Origin: Oscillospiraceae bacterium
Lineage (GTDB): Bacteria > Bacillota > Clostridia > Oscillospirales > Acutalibacteraceae
Length of the DNA: 64,000 bases
Assembly: GCA_015066105.1 (NCBI GenBank)
Contig: SVOY01000010.1
Coordinates: 1 to 64,000, forward strand
Direction: 5' to 3'
Below, one piece after another: positions 41,491 to 50,323 of this stretch (position 1 is its first letter; every line of letters begins with the position of its first letter). The position numbers and the translations under genes are program-made. The notes under the pieces are model-generated. The model was not told where the DNA came from. It worked only from the letters and a program-made list of their open reading frames with translations, and did not search any database.

Positions 41491-42903
41491 ATGACAGCTT
41501 TTATGACAAAGGATTTTCTTCTTAAAACAGAAACGGCAAAAAAGCTTTATCACGGTTATGCCGCTTCTCTTCCGATTATTGATTATCATTGTCACGTAAG
41601 TCCCAAGGAGATTTTTGAGGACAAGCACTTTTCGGATATAACCGAGGTCTGGCTCGGCGGCGACCATTACAAATGGAGACTTATGCGCTCAAACGGCGTT
41701 GACGAATATTACATTACGGGTGATGCTCCGAAAAGAGAAAAGTTTCAGAGGTTTGCCGAGGTGCTTCCCAAGGCAATAGGCAACCCGATGTATCATTGGT
41801 GTCACCTTGAGCTTAAAAAATATTTCGGCTATGAGGGCATACTCAATGCCGATACCGCCGAAGAGGTCTGGCAGCTTGCCCTTGAAAAGCTTTCACAGCC
41901 CGATATGGGTGTAAGGGGTATAATTGAAAAAAGCGGTGTTGCTTTTATCGGCACAACCGACGACCCGATTGACACTCTTGAATACCATAAAAAAATACGC
42001 GACGAGGGAAGACTCAGCTCGGTTGTTGCTCCCTCCTTCCGTCCTGATAAGGCTTTTCAGCTTAATAATCCCTCTTATGCATCATATATTGAGGCGTTAA
42101 GTCAGGTTTCGGGCATTAAAATTGACGGCATTGAAAGCCTTAAAGCCGCACTTAAAAACAGAATTGATTATTTTACCGACTGCGGCTGTAAGGCAAGTGA
42201 CCACGGCCTTAACTATATTTATTTTGAAAAGGCTGACAGTGAGTCTCTTGACAATGCCGTTAAAAAGGCACTCAAGGGTGAAAAGTGCACACAGAAGGAA
42301 ATTGATGCCGTGGGCACTGAGCTTCTTCTCTTCTGCGCAAGGGAGTATAAGCAGGCAGGCTGGGTAATGCAGCTTCATTACAACTGCCTGAGAAATCCCA
42401 ACAGTAAAATGTTTGAAAAGATTGGCCCTGATACGGGCTTTGACGTAATCGGCCCTCACGACAGCACGGCGGACCTTACAAGGCTGCTTGACGCTATGTA
42501 CAGTGCCGACGCACTTCCAAGAACAATACTTTACAGCCTTGACAGCAAGGATAACAGTGCTATTGATACCGTGCTCGGCGCTTTTCAGCAAAAGGGCTAT
42601 CCCGGCACCCTTCAGCACGGCTCTGCCTGGTGGTTCAACGATACAAAGCTCGGTATGGAGGAGCAGCTTAAGAGCCTTGCCTCCCTTAGCCTTTTAGGCA
42701 ACTTTGTCGGTATGCTTACCGATTCAAGAAGCTTTTTGAGTTACACAAGGCACGAATATTTCCGCCGCATACTCTGCAACCTTATAGGCACCTGGGTTGA
42801 GGACGGAGAATATCCTTATGACGAAAAGGCACTTAAGGAAATTGTGGAGGGCATCTCCTTTAACAATGCAAAAAGATTTTTCAGCTTGGAGGATTTAATA
42901 TGA
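41491..42903 (+). CDS. uxaC: Glucuronate isomerase
   Basis: Interconverts D-glucuronate and D-fructuronate (and galacturonate and tagaturonate). The 470-residue amidohydrolase-superfamily protein has the N-terminal IIDYHCHVSPKEI (metal-binding HxH), the DHYKWRLMRSNGV segment, MQLHYNCLRNPN, DTGFDVIGPHDSTADL and MLTDSRSFLSYTRHEYFRRILC. ATG 41491 (MTAFMTKDF) suits the AAAGGGGA upstream; the in-frame TTG- or ATG-starting extension covers the likely control region. It is the first gene of a six-gene operon and overlaps uxuA by 4 bp. Confidence 0.95.
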   Translation: MTAFMTKDFLLKTETAKKLYHGYAASLPIIDYHCHVSPKEIFEDKHFSDITEVWLGGDHYKWRLMRSNGVDEYYITGDAPKREKFQRFAEVLPKAIGNPMYHWCHLELKKYFGYEGILNADTAEEVWQLALEKLSQPDMGVRGIIEKSGVAFIGTTDDPIDTLEYHKKIRDEGRLSSVVAPSFRPDKAFQLNNPSYASYIEALSQVSGIKIDGIESLKAALKNRIDYFTDCGCKASDHGLNYIYFEKADSESLDNAVKKALKGEKCTQKEIDAVGTELLLFCAREYKQAGWVMQLHYNCLRNPNSKMFEKIGPDTGFDVIGPHDSTADLTRLLDAMYSADALPRTILYSLDSKDNSAIDTVLGAFQQKGYPGTLQHGSAWWFNDTKLGMEEQLKSLASLSLLGNFVGMLTDSRSFLSYTRHEYFRRILCNLIGTWVEDGEYPYDEKALKEIVEGISFNNAKRFFSLEDLI

Positions 42904-43949
42904 AAATGTCATTCCGTTGGTACGGCTACGATGACCCCGTTACCCTGAGAAACATCAGCCAGATACCCAATATGCGTTCAATCGTTTCTGCAGTTTACGA
43001 TGTTAAGCCCGGTCAGGTATGGCCCGAGGAAAGCCTTGAAAAGATGACTGCCGAATGTGAAAAGCACGGCCTGGTTTTTGATGTTGTTGAGTCAATTCCC
43101 GTGCCCGAGGATATCAAGCTCGGCAGTGAAAACAGAGACGAGCTTATTGAGGTTTACTGCGAAAACATCCGCCGCTGTGCAAAATACGGTGTTAAGTGTG
43201 TTACCTACAACTTTATGCCCGTTTTTGACTGGACAAGAACTCAGCTTGACAAGGAAGCTCCCGACGGCTCAACAAGCCTTGTAATGTATTGGGACCAGAT
43301 GAAGGGTCTTGACCCACTCACCGACGACATTGACCTTCCCGGCTGGGATGCAAGCTATACAAAGGATGAAATCAAGGCTCTTTTCAGAAAGTATGCCGAG
43401 GTAGGCGAGGACGGCCTTTGGGCAAACCTTGAGTATTTTCTCAAAAAGGTTATTCCCGTTGCCGAGGAATGTGACGTAAGAATGGCCATTCATCCCGATG
43501 ACCCCCCGTATCCCATTTTCGGACTTCCCAGAATTATCACCAATGAGGAAAATCTTGACCGTTTCCTTAAAATTGTAGACAGTCCCGCCAACTCGCTGTG
43601 CCTTTGCACCGGCTCACTCGGCTGTGCAAAGACAAACGATGTTGTTAAAATGGTAAGAAAGTACAGTGCAATGGACAGAATTGCCTTTATGCACATCCGT
43701 AACATCCTTATTATGGAGGACGGCTCCTTTGAGGAAAGCGGACACCTTTCATCCTGCGGCAGTATTGATATGTATGAGGTTGTAAAGGCACTTGTTGAAA
43801 CAGGCTTTGACGGCTATGTGCGCCCCGACCACGGCAGAATGATTTGGGGCGAAACGGGCAGACCCGGCTACGGCCTTTATGACAGAGCACTCGGTGCAAC
43901 ATACATCAACGGACTTTTTGAGGCTTGCGAAAAGGCTCTTAACAAATAA
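42900..43949 (+). CDS. uxuA: Mannonate dehydratase
   Basis: Dehydrates D-mannonate to 2-keto-3-deoxygluconate. The 349-residue TIM-barrel enzyme starts MSFRWYGYDDPVTLRNISQIP, has VVESIPVPEDIKLG, VTYNFMPVFDWTRT, MAIHPDDPPYPIFGLPRI (metal ligands) and FMHIRNI, and ends DGYVRPDHGRMIWGE. It overlaps uxaC by 4 bp and is followed 12 bp later by the SDR gene. Confidence 0.96.
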   Translation: MKMSFRWYGYDDPVTLRNISQIPNMRSIVSAVYDVKPGQVWPEESLEKMTAECEKHGLVFDVVESIPVPEDIKLGSENRDELIEVYCENIRRCAKYGVKCVTYNFMPVFDWTRTQLDKEAPDGSTSLVMYWDQMKGLDPLTDDIDLPGWDASYTKDEIKALFRKYAEVGEDGLWANLEYFLKKVIPVAEECDVRMAIHPDDPPYPIFGLPRIITNEENLDRFLKIVDSPANSLCLCTGSLGCAKTNDVVKMVRKYSAMDRIAFMHIRNILIMEDGSFEESGHLSSCGSIDMYEVVKALVETGFDGYVRPDHGRMIWGETGRPGYGLYDRALGATYINGLFEACEKALNK

Positions 43950-43961
43950 GGAGGAATAAAA

Positions 43962-44813
43962 ATGAAGAAAAACGTGCTCGGTACAGACCTCAGCGGCAAG
44001 GTTGCCGTTGTAACCGGTGCAGGCGGTGTGCTTTGCTCAGGCTTTGCAAAGACTCTTGCAAGAGCCGGTGCTAAGGTTGCTCTTCTTGACCTCAACGAGG
44101 AAGCAGCAAAAGCATTCGCTGACGAAATCGTTGCTGAAGGCGGAGCTGCAAAGGCTTATAAGTGCAACGTGCTTGACAAGGATGTATGTAATGAAGTTGC
44201 TTGTGCAGTTGAAAAAGACTTCGGCAAGTGCGATATTCTTATTAACGGTGCAGGCGGTAACAACCCCAGAGCAACTACTGATAAGGAATATTATTTTGCA
44301 GGCGATATCGATGAGGACTGTAAAAACTTCTTTAATCTTGATGCTGACGGTGTAGGCTTTGTATTTAATCTCAATTTCCTCGGCACACTTATCCCGACTC
44401 AGGCATTTGCCAAGCAGATGCTCGGCAGAGAGGGTTGTAACATCATCAACATTTCATCAATGAACGCCTTCACTCCTCTTACAAAAATTCCTGCTTATTC
44501 GGGCGCCAAGGCCGCCATTTCAAACTTTACACAGTGGCTTGCAGTGCATTTTTCAAAGGAAGGCATCAGAGTAAACGCTATTGCTCCCGGCTTCTTCTCA
44601 ACAAAGCAGAATGCCGCACTTTTATGGAATCCCGACGGCTCACCCACACCGAGAACGGACAAAATTCTTGCCGCAACTCCTATGGGTCGCTTCGGTGAGG
44701 CTAAGGAGCTTGACGGTGCGCTCCTGTTCTTAATCAATAACGATGCCGCAGGCTTTATCACGGGCGTTGTTCTTCCCGTTGACGGCGGCTTCTCATCCTA
44801 TTCAGGAGTATAA
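43962..44813 (+). CDS. uxuB: SDR-family D-mannonate oxidoreductase (fructuronate reductase)
   Basis: Predicted to reduce D-fructuronate to D-mannonate with NAD(P)H. The 283-residue short-chain dehydrogenase has VVTGAGGVLCSGFAKTLA (cofactor binding, about 15-32), LINGAGGNNP, the catalytic Ser in NISSMNAF and Tyr/Lys in YSGAKAAISNF (about 175-185). This is the Bacillus-type SDR rather than the long-chain E. coli UxuB. Assignment to this step comes from position: uxaC-uxuA-SDR-aldolase-kinase supplies every other pathway enzyme. GGAGGAATAAAA precedes ATG 43962. Confidence 0.85.
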   Translation: MKKNVLGTDLSGKVAVVTGAGGVLCSGFAKTLARAGAKVALLDLNEEAAKAFADEIVAEGGAAKAYKCNVLDKDVCNEVACAVEKDFGKCDILINGAGGNNPRATTDKEYYFAGDIDEDCKNFFNLDADGVGFVFNLNFLGTLIPTQAFAKQMLGREGCNIINISSMNAFTPLTKIPAYSGAKAAISNFTQWLAVHFSKEGIRVNAIAPGFFSTKQNAALLWNPDGSPTPRTDKILAATPMGRFGEAKELDGALLFLINNDAAGFITGVVLPVDGGFSSYSGV

Positions 44814-44874
44814 GTTTACAGTTAATTCGGCCCTCGGCCCTCGGCCCTTGGCTCTCTCTAATGGAGGATTATAT

Positions 44875-45822
44875 ATGGATATGTTTAAAGAAATTTATGA
44901 ATTAGGTATTATTCCCGTTGTTGCTATTGAGGATGCCGACAAGGCAGTGCCCCTTGCAAAGGCACTTCGCGACGGCGGACTTCCCGCAGCTGAAATCACC
45001 TTCAGAACTGCCGCCGCTGAGGAGGCAATCAGAAGAATTACGGCTGAATGTCCCGATGTGCTTGTTGGTGCCGGCACGGTGCTTACCAAGGAGCAGTGCG
45101 ACAGAGCTATTGCCGCAGGTGCAAAGTTTGTTGTTACTCCCGGCTTCAATCCCGAGATGATTGCATACATCAAATCAACGGGTATTCCCATGATGCCCGG
45201 TGCCGCAACTCCCGGCGAAATGGAGCAGGCAATGAGCATGGGTCTTACAAACATCAAGTTTTTCCCTGCCGAAGCAAACGGCGGCGTAAACAAGCTCAAG
45301 GCACTTGCAGGTCCCTACCAGGCCGCAAAATGGATGCCTACGGGCGGTGTCAACACAAAAAATCTCAACGATTATCTTTCATTTGACCGCATACTTTGCT
45401 GCGGCGGCACATGGATTGCAACAAGTGCCGACATCAATGAGGGCAAGTGGGATGACATTACCCGTAAGTGTAAGGATGCCGTAAAGACAATGCTCGGCTT
45501 CAGGCTTGAGAAAATCTGCATTTACGGTGACAGTGACAACGCTGAAAGGAATGCTCAGCTTGTGGCATCACTCTTCGGCTTTGACACAGCAGAAACGGAA
45601 TGCGGCTATCAGGCAGGCTCACTCTGCTTCGGCAAAGAGCAGAGCGATGCAAAGGGCTGTATTGTTATTTCCACCCTCAACGGTGACAGAGCTATGAGCT
45701 ACCTTAAGAGAATGGGTGCTGAAATTGACCCTGACATCTGGTATGACAAAAAGGGTAAGGTCAGCTGCTTCGGCCTTAAGGACCTTATTGCAGGCTTTGA
45801 AATCTGTATTGAAACAAAATAA
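44875..45822 (+). CDS. eda: KDPG/KHG aldolase with C-terminal extension
   Basis: Cleaves 2-keto-3-deoxy-6-phosphogluconate to pyruvate and glyceraldehyde 3-phosphate. Residues 1 to about 212 are the class I aldolase: AEITFRT (Glu about 40), GAGTVLT, FVVTPGFNPE and the Schiff-base Lys in IKFFPAEANGG (about 128). The remaining roughly 100 residues (from GFRLEKICIYGDSDN to FEICIETK) are not part of the usual 205-215-residue enzyme and look like a VOC/glyoxalase-type half-domain, as in some other gut Firmicutes aldolases. ATG 44875 follows GGAGG. The longer upstream frame runs through CCCTCGG repeats and is rejected. Confidence 0.9.
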   Translation: MDMFKEIYELGIIPVVAIEDADKAVPLAKALRDGGLPAAEITFRTAAAEEAIRRITAECPDVLVGAGTVLTKEQCDRAIAAGAKFVVTPGFNPEMIAYIKSTGIPMMPGAATPGEMEQAMSMGLTNIKFFPAEANGGVNKLKALAGPYQAAKWMPTGGVNTKNLNDYLSFDRILCCGGTWIATSADINEGKWDDITRKCKDAVKTMLGFRLEKICIYGDSDNAERNAQLVASLFGFDTAETECGYQAGSLCFGKEQSDAKGCIVISTLNGDRAMSYLKRMGAEIDPDIWYDKKGKVSCFGLKDLIAGFEICIETK

Positions 45823-45839
45823 GCAAAGGAGAATATATT

Positions 45840-46865
45840 ATGAGCAAAAGAATTGTATGCTTCGGTGAGATTATGCTTCGCCTTGCTCCCGAGGGCTATT
45901 ACAGATTTTTCCAGAATGACAGAATGCAGGCTACCTTCGGCGGCGGTGAGGCCAATGTTGCAGTATCACTTGCCAACTACGGTATGGATGCTTCCTATGT
46001 AACAAAGCTTCCTTCACACGCAATCGGTCAGTCGGCAATCAACTCACTGCGCGCCCTCGGTGTTGACACAAGGGATATTGTAAGAGGCGGCGAAAGAGTA
46101 GGTATTTACTACCTTGAAAAGGGCGCCTCACAGCGCGGCTCGGTTTGCATTTATGACAGAGCGTATTCCGCAATTCAGATGGCAAAAAGAGAAGATTTTG
46201 ATTGGGATAAAATTTTCGAGGGCGCAGACTGGTTCCACTTCACGGGCATTACTCCCGCAATCGGCGGTGACCTTGTAAATATTTGTCTTGACGCCTGCAA
46301 GGCGGCTAAGGCAAAGGGCGTAAAAATTTCCTGTGACCTTAACTACCGCGGCAAGCTCTGGACAAGAGCAGAAGCACGCGAGGCTATGACAGAGCTTTGC
46401 AAGTATGTTGATGTATGCATTTCAAACGAAGAGGATGCAAAGGATGTTTTCGGCATTGAGGCTGAAAACACCGATATTTACGGCGGCAAGCTTGATAAGG
46501 AAGGCTACAAGTCAGTTGCAAAGCAGCTTATGGATACCTTCGGCTTTGAAAAGGTTGCAATCACTCTGCGCTCATCAATTTCAGCTTCTGACAATGACTG
46601 GGCAGGTATGCTTTACGACGGTGAAAATTACTGCTTCTCAAAGGAATATCACCTTCACATTGTTGACCGCGTAGGCGGCGGCGACAGCTTCGGCGGCGGA
46701 CTTATCTATGCTCTTCTTTCGGGCAAGAGTACACAGGATGCTATTGAGTTTGCAGTTGCGGCTTCTGCACTCAAGCACTCAATCGAGGGCGACTACAACC
46801 GTGTAGGCGTTTCTGAGGTTGAAAAGCTTGCCGGCGGTGACGGCTCAGGCCGCGTTCAGCGATAA
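45840..46865 (+). CDS. kdgK: 2-keto-3-deoxygluconate kinase
   Basis: PfkB-family kinase phosphorylating 2-keto-3-deoxygluconate to KDPG. The 341-residue product has the N-terminal VCFGEIMLRLAPEGYYRFFQ typical of KdgK, FGGGEANVAVSLANYG, GVDTRDIVRGGERVGIYYLEKG and the C-terminal catalytic loop RVGGGDSFGGGLIYALL (Asp base, about 280). AAGGAGAATATATT precedes ATG 45840. It sits between the aldolase and transporter genes. An inverted repeat CTCTCCTGCC/GGCAGGGGAG follows at about 46880-46916 and may attenuate the transporter transcript. Confidence 0.93.
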   Translation: MSKRIVCFGEIMLRLAPEGYYRFFQNDRMQATFGGGEANVAVSLANYGMDASYVTKLPSHAIGQSAINSLRALGVDTRDIVRGGERVGIYYLEKGASQRGSVCIYDRAYSAIQMAKREDFDWDKIFEGADWFHFTGITPAIGGDLVNICLDACKAAKAKGVKISCDLNYRGKLWTRAEAREAMTELCKYVDVCISNEEDAKDVFGIEAENTDIYGGKLDKEGYKSVAKQLMDTFGFEKVAITLRSSISASDNDWAGMLYDGENYCFSKEYHLHIVDRVGGGDSFGGGLIYALLSGKSTQDAIEFAVAASALKHSIEGDYNRVGVSEVEKLAGGDGSGRVQR

Positions 46866-46953
46866 TTACGGTAAAATTTCTCTCCTGCCTTTTTCTTAAG
46901 GTGACGGCAGGGGAGAGTTACAATAAAACAACAAAATTTAAGGAGAATCAATT

Positions 46954-48423
46954 ATGAGTACAAAAGCAAAAGCACCTCAGGGTGCGGTAAGACCCTTTGG
47001 CTGGCAGGATAAGCTCGGCTATGCAATGGGTGATATGGGCTGCGGCTTCTCATTCCAGCTTGTTTCAACCTTTATGCAGCTTTTCTACCTTCAGTACATA
47101 GGTCTTTCACCCAACGACTATGCAATCATTATCCTTATTTCAAAGGCATTCGATGCAGTTAACGATATCGTTATCGGTAACCTTGTTGACACGAAGAAAA
47201 TCGGCAAAAAGAGTAAGTATATGCCCTGGATTCTTCTCGGCGCAGTTACACTTATCATCTTCAATGTTATGATTTTTGCTCCCGTTAAGAGCTTCCCCTA
47301 TGCTGGTAAGTATGCATGGTGCCTTATTTCTTACTGCCTGTGGTCAGTAGCCTACACAATGGTAAATGTTCCCTACGGCTCACTTCATTCGGTTATCACT
47401 GACGACCCTCAGCAGAGAGTATCACTTTCAACCTTCCGTTCAATCGGTGCCGCTCTTCCCGCAATCATCATTATGATTGTGCTTCCCGGTATTGTTTATG
47501 ATAAGGTTAAGAATCCCGTTACCGGTATCGAAGAGCAGGTGCTCAAGGGTGAAACCCTTCTTCCCGTTGCAATAGCTATGTCAGTTTTTGCACTTGTTGT
47601 TCTTTGGGGCACAACCGTGCTTGTTAAAGAGCGTGTAAGCCGTGACGCAACCGAAAACACAACCGGCTTCAAGGCAATGATGTCATCAGTTAAGTCATTC
47701 TTCACAAACAGGGCTATGGTTGGTGCAACTATTGCTTCTGTTGCCGCAGTTGCACTCTTCAACTCAACAATGGCTCTTAACAACATGGTATTCCAGTATT
47801 ATTTCAAGGATACCTCCAAGGTTGGTATGGCAATGATAGGCTCCTATGCGCCTATGATTTTTGTTATGATTTTCCTTGGTAAGCTTACAAAAAGATTCGG
47901 CAAAAAGAACATTCTTGTTGTTTCAATGCTTATCGGTGCAATTTCAGGTGTAGCTTCACTCTTTGCACCCGTTACTCCCGACAGCAAGGGTATGATTCTT
48001 TACATTGTTTGCCTTATGGGTCTCAATGTAGGTAACGCAGTATTCCAGATTTCCGTATGGGCTATTGTTGCCGACTGTATTGAAATGAGCTACCGGAAGA
48101 CCGGCAAGAGTGAGGAAGGCTCACTTTACGCCCTTTATTCCTTCTTCCGTAAGCTTTCACAGGGTATCGGTCAGGCAGTTGTTTCCTGGGGTCTTGTTGC
48201 AATCGGCTTTGTTGAGGGTGAAAACGCAGTTCAGCCTGAGACCTTTGGCGAAGATGTAACAAAGCTTTACTTTATCGTTCTTGCCGCAGGCTCACTTATC
48301 GCCTTCCTTGCTATGAAGTTTATCTATAACATCGGCAAAAAGGAAGAGGATGAAATGGCCGCAGCCTCCAAGGCAGCACTTGAGGCAAAGAAAAGTGCTC
48401 TCGGCGAGGGTATTGCAGAATAA
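46954..48423 (+). CDS. GPH-family hexuronide:cation symporter
   Basis: A 489-residue transporter of the glycoside-pentoside-hexuronide family with about 12 membrane spans. The N-terminal signature WQDKLGYAMGDMGCGFSFQLVSTFMQLFYL and the loop DAVNDIVIGNLVDTKKIGKKSKYMPW are family hallmarks; WAIVADCIEMSYRKTGKSEEGSLYALYSFFRK is conserved in the second half. As the last gene of the glucuronate operon it probably imports glucuronate or glucuronides. No beta-glucuronidase gene is in the window, so free glucuronate is the simplest substrate. Confidence 0.93.
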   Translation: MSTKAKAPQGAVRPFGWQDKLGYAMGDMGCGFSFQLVSTFMQLFYLQYIGLSPNDYAIIILISKAFDAVNDIVIGNLVDTKKIGKKSKYMPWILLGAVTLIIFNVMIFAPVKSFPYAGKYAWCLISYCLWSVAYTMVNVPYGSLHSVITDDPQQRVSLSTFRSIGAALPAIIIMIVLPGIVYDKVKNPVTGIEEQVLKGETLLPVAIAMSVFALVVLWGTTVLVKERVSRDATENTTGFKAMMSSVKSFFTNRAMVGATIASVAAVALFNSTMALNNMVFQYYFKDTSKVGMAMIGSYAPMIFVMIFLGKLTKRFGKKNILVVSMLIGAISGVASLFAPVTPDSKGMILYIVCLMGLNVGNAVFQISVWAIVADCIEMSYRKTGKSEEGSLYALYSFFRKLSQGIGQAVVSWGLVAIGFVEGENAVQPETFGEDVTKLYFIVLAAGSLIAFLAMKFIYNIGKKEEDEMAAASKAALEAKKSALGEGIAE

Positions 48424-48444
48424 TTGTTTTAATGATAATGTTTA

Positions 48445-48482
48445 AGAAGAGAGAATTTTACGGTTCTCTCTTCTGATTTTTT
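48445..48482 (+). terminator. Terminator of the hexuronate operon
   Basis: AGAAGAGAGAA pairs with TTCTCTCTTCT around TTTTACGG, followed by GATTTTTTT. Confidence 0.88.
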
Positions 48483-48567
48483 TGAAAAACAAGTGAGACT
48501 TTTTACATTTTTGTGCGACTAATAGATGAAGGGATAAAAAACTGCCTTTCGGGAAGGAGAAAAGTCA

Positions 48568-49128
48568 ATGGATAACGGTGCAAGTAGCTACCGCCGTTTC
48601 CTTGCCGGTGATGATGAGGGGATAGTGGAAATAATCAGAGCGTATAAAGATGGTCTTATTCTTTATCTGAACGGTTATGTTAAAAATATTTACATTGCAG
48701 AAGAATTGACAGAAGATACATTTTTTCGCTTAATTACAAAGAAACCTGTGTTTTCGGGTAAAAGCTCATTTAAGTCCTGGCTATATTCAATCGGAAGAAA
48801 TGTTGCCGTGGATTATATAAGACGGAATTCAAAAATAGTAAACACTCCTATAGAGGATATGGAGGGTTATTTAAGTGAGCAATGCAGTCTCGAACAGTCT
48901 TACATAAAAGAAGAAAACAAAATTCTTGTTCACAAGGCTATTTCCAAGCTTCCTACAGATTACCGGAATGTGCTTTGGCTTATATATTTTGATGATTTTT
49001 CCGTTAAAGAAGCATCACAGATTTTAAAAAAATCTGACCGTCAAATGAAAAATCTCATATTCAGAGCAAAGCAGGCTTTAAAAAATATACTTGAAAGGGA
49101 CGAATTTATTTATGAAGAGCTCCGATGA
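48568..49128 (+). CDS. ECF-type RNA polymerase sigma factor
   Basis: A 186-residue sigma-70 family factor. Region 2 (about 15-80) has LTEDTFFRLITKKPVFSGKSSFKSWLYSIGRNVAVDYIRR, here read as the -10-recognition helix. Region 4 (about 115-180) has LPTDYRNVLWLIYFDDFSVKEASQILKKS. GGGAAGGAGAAAAG precedes the ATG. Its stop lies inside the start of the next gene, which encodes a single-span membrane protein, the usual layout for a sigma factor with its membrane regulator. The signal sensed is unknown. Confidence 0.92.
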   Translation: MDNGASSYRRFLAGDDEGIVEIIRAYKDGLILYLNGYVKNIYIAEELTEDTFFRLITKKPVFSGKSSFKSWLYSIGRNVAVDYIRRNSKIVNTPIEDMEGYLSEQCSLEQSYIKEENKILVHKAISKLPTDYRNVLWLIYFDDFSVKEASQILKKSDRQMKNLIFRAKQALKNILERDEFIYEELR

Positions 49129-49888
49129 AATGGCAAAAAGTCTTTTTGAAAGAAGAGATGAATACATTATCAGTCAGAAAAGAAAACGGAGAATTTTGCT
49201 TGCTTGTACACCTGTTTTTGCGATTGCTGTGTGTATAATGCTTGTTTCTTCCGTGTCGGTTTATAACAATTATAAAATAAAGACTATAGAAAGCAAAATT
49301 TATCCCGTAACTGCTGATTTTGACAGCGTTCAAAAGAATTCAAGAATCGGTGTTTTAGCTTATGATTATACGGACAAAGCAAAGCATGTAGGCTTTATGG
49401 ATTATGTGTTTGTGGGCAGGGTGGAAAAGCTTGTAGGTACATCATACACAGATGTAAGCATAACCGACAGAAAAGTAAGCGCAACGCCGTGGACAAACTA
49501 TGAAATAACGGTTTTGGGCAATATAAAAGGTGAATTGAAAACAAACATTACAATACCTGTAAAAAAATGGGCGGGAATGGATATCAATTATGATTATCTT
49601 ACGATAAATGAAGGTGATACAATGCCGAAGGAAGGTGTTTGTTATATCTTCTGTACCTTTGTTGATGAAGCGGGGGAGCTTTACATCAGCTGTAATGATG
49701 CCAATATTTATCTCGGTAATGATTGCGAAGATGAAATTTTCAAGGCGCTCAGCTGTGACAAAAGACCCGAAACAGACAGCTTTGTAATTGATTTGATTTG
49801 GGATTACATTGAAGCCGATGCCAAGAAGGATAACAGTGTTAAGCCTGATAAAGTAAGCTATCCGATAAATAAGGAGTACATCAGCTGA
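49112..49888 (+). CDS. Membrane protein coupled to the ECF sigma factor
   Basis: A 258-residue protein: a 35-residue basic cytoplasmic segment, one membrane span (about 32-52) and a 200-residue external domain with DYVFVGRVEKLVG, ITVLGNIKGELK and PKEGVCYIFCTFVDEAGELYI. This beta-rich pattern recalls cargo- or ligand-binding barrels but is not a family I can name. ATG 49112 lies inside the sigma gene (17-bp overlap) after GAAAGGGACG. Its position suggests an anti-sigma or sensor role, but no zinc-containing anti-sigma domain (HxxxCxxC) is present in the short cytoplasmic part. Confidence 0.75.
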   Translation: MKSSDEMAKSLFERRDEYIISQKRKRRILLACTPVFAIAVCIMLVSSVSVYNNYKIKTIESKIYPVTADFDSVQKNSRIGVLAYDYTDKAKHVGFMDYVFVGRVEKLVGTSYTDVSITDRKVSATPWTNYEITVLGNIKGELKTNITIPVKKWAGMDINYDYLTINEGDTMPKEGVCYIFCTFVDEAGELYISCNDANIYLGNDCEDEIFKALSCDKRPETDSFVIDLIWDYIEADAKKDNSVKPDKVSYPINKEYIS

Positions 49889-50323
49889 ATTAGCTATATC
49901 GAATAAAATGTACTGAAAAAGTGCAGGCGCATAAATCAAGATAAGCAGAGGGTTTCTTCGGATTTTAAAAGTCCGAAGAAACCCTTTAATGCATAAAAGC
50001 TTATTCTTGTAATCCTTCACATTTTTTTCCTAACGCTTTTTTGTGTGTCTCAGTGTTTAATAAGCTTGTCCTTCGGCCTTTGACTCTCAGCAAAATCAGC
50101 TATATCAAAAAACATATACCCCTTTACCTTTTTTATATAAAAATTTTAAGATTTTCCAACAAAAAATCCTTGTAAAACATTGTATTTTTCTTTAAAAAAT
50201 GTTATCATATGTCGAATGACTATGTTGGCGTTTTATGACCCTTGATGTCAGAGATAAAACGGAGAAAAACTATTGAGGATTTTGCCAAGAAAAGTCGAAT
50301 AAAAATGAAAGGACAATAGATGT
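49889..50323. promoter_or_regulatory. Intergenic region: hairpin repeat, hdr operon promoter and leader
   Basis: The left part carries the third GGGTTTCTT hairpin (49949-49987), a likely terminator for the sigma operon. A candidate promoter is TTGTAT (50180-50185), a 17-bp spacer and TATCAT (50203-50208). AACATT (50177-50182) and AATGTT (50197-50202) form an inverted repeat over it that could be an operator. A leader of about 110 nt follows, with GTTTTAT/ATAAAAC (about 50231-50259) as a possible stem. I see no gene here and no known riboswitch. Confidence 0.55.
49949..49987. repeat. Hairpin repeat, GGGTTTCTT family (copy 3)
   Basis: AGGGTTTCTTCGGA and TCCGAAGAAACCCT form a perfect stem. The flank CTGAAAAAGTGCAGGCGCATAAA resembles the flank of the 19057 copy. 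Confidence 0.75.

Noticed and set aside
44814..44874. Extended aldolase N-terminus through the CCCTCGG tandem repeats
   Set aside because: The extension overlaps the SDR gene, is low complexity, and a good GGAGG plus ATG at 44875 gives the family-standard start.
49442..50020. 192-codon minus-strand frame over the sigma-partner gene and the hairpin repeat
   Set aside because: It runs through a known repeat hairpin and antisense to a gene with a good ribosome binding site and coupling.
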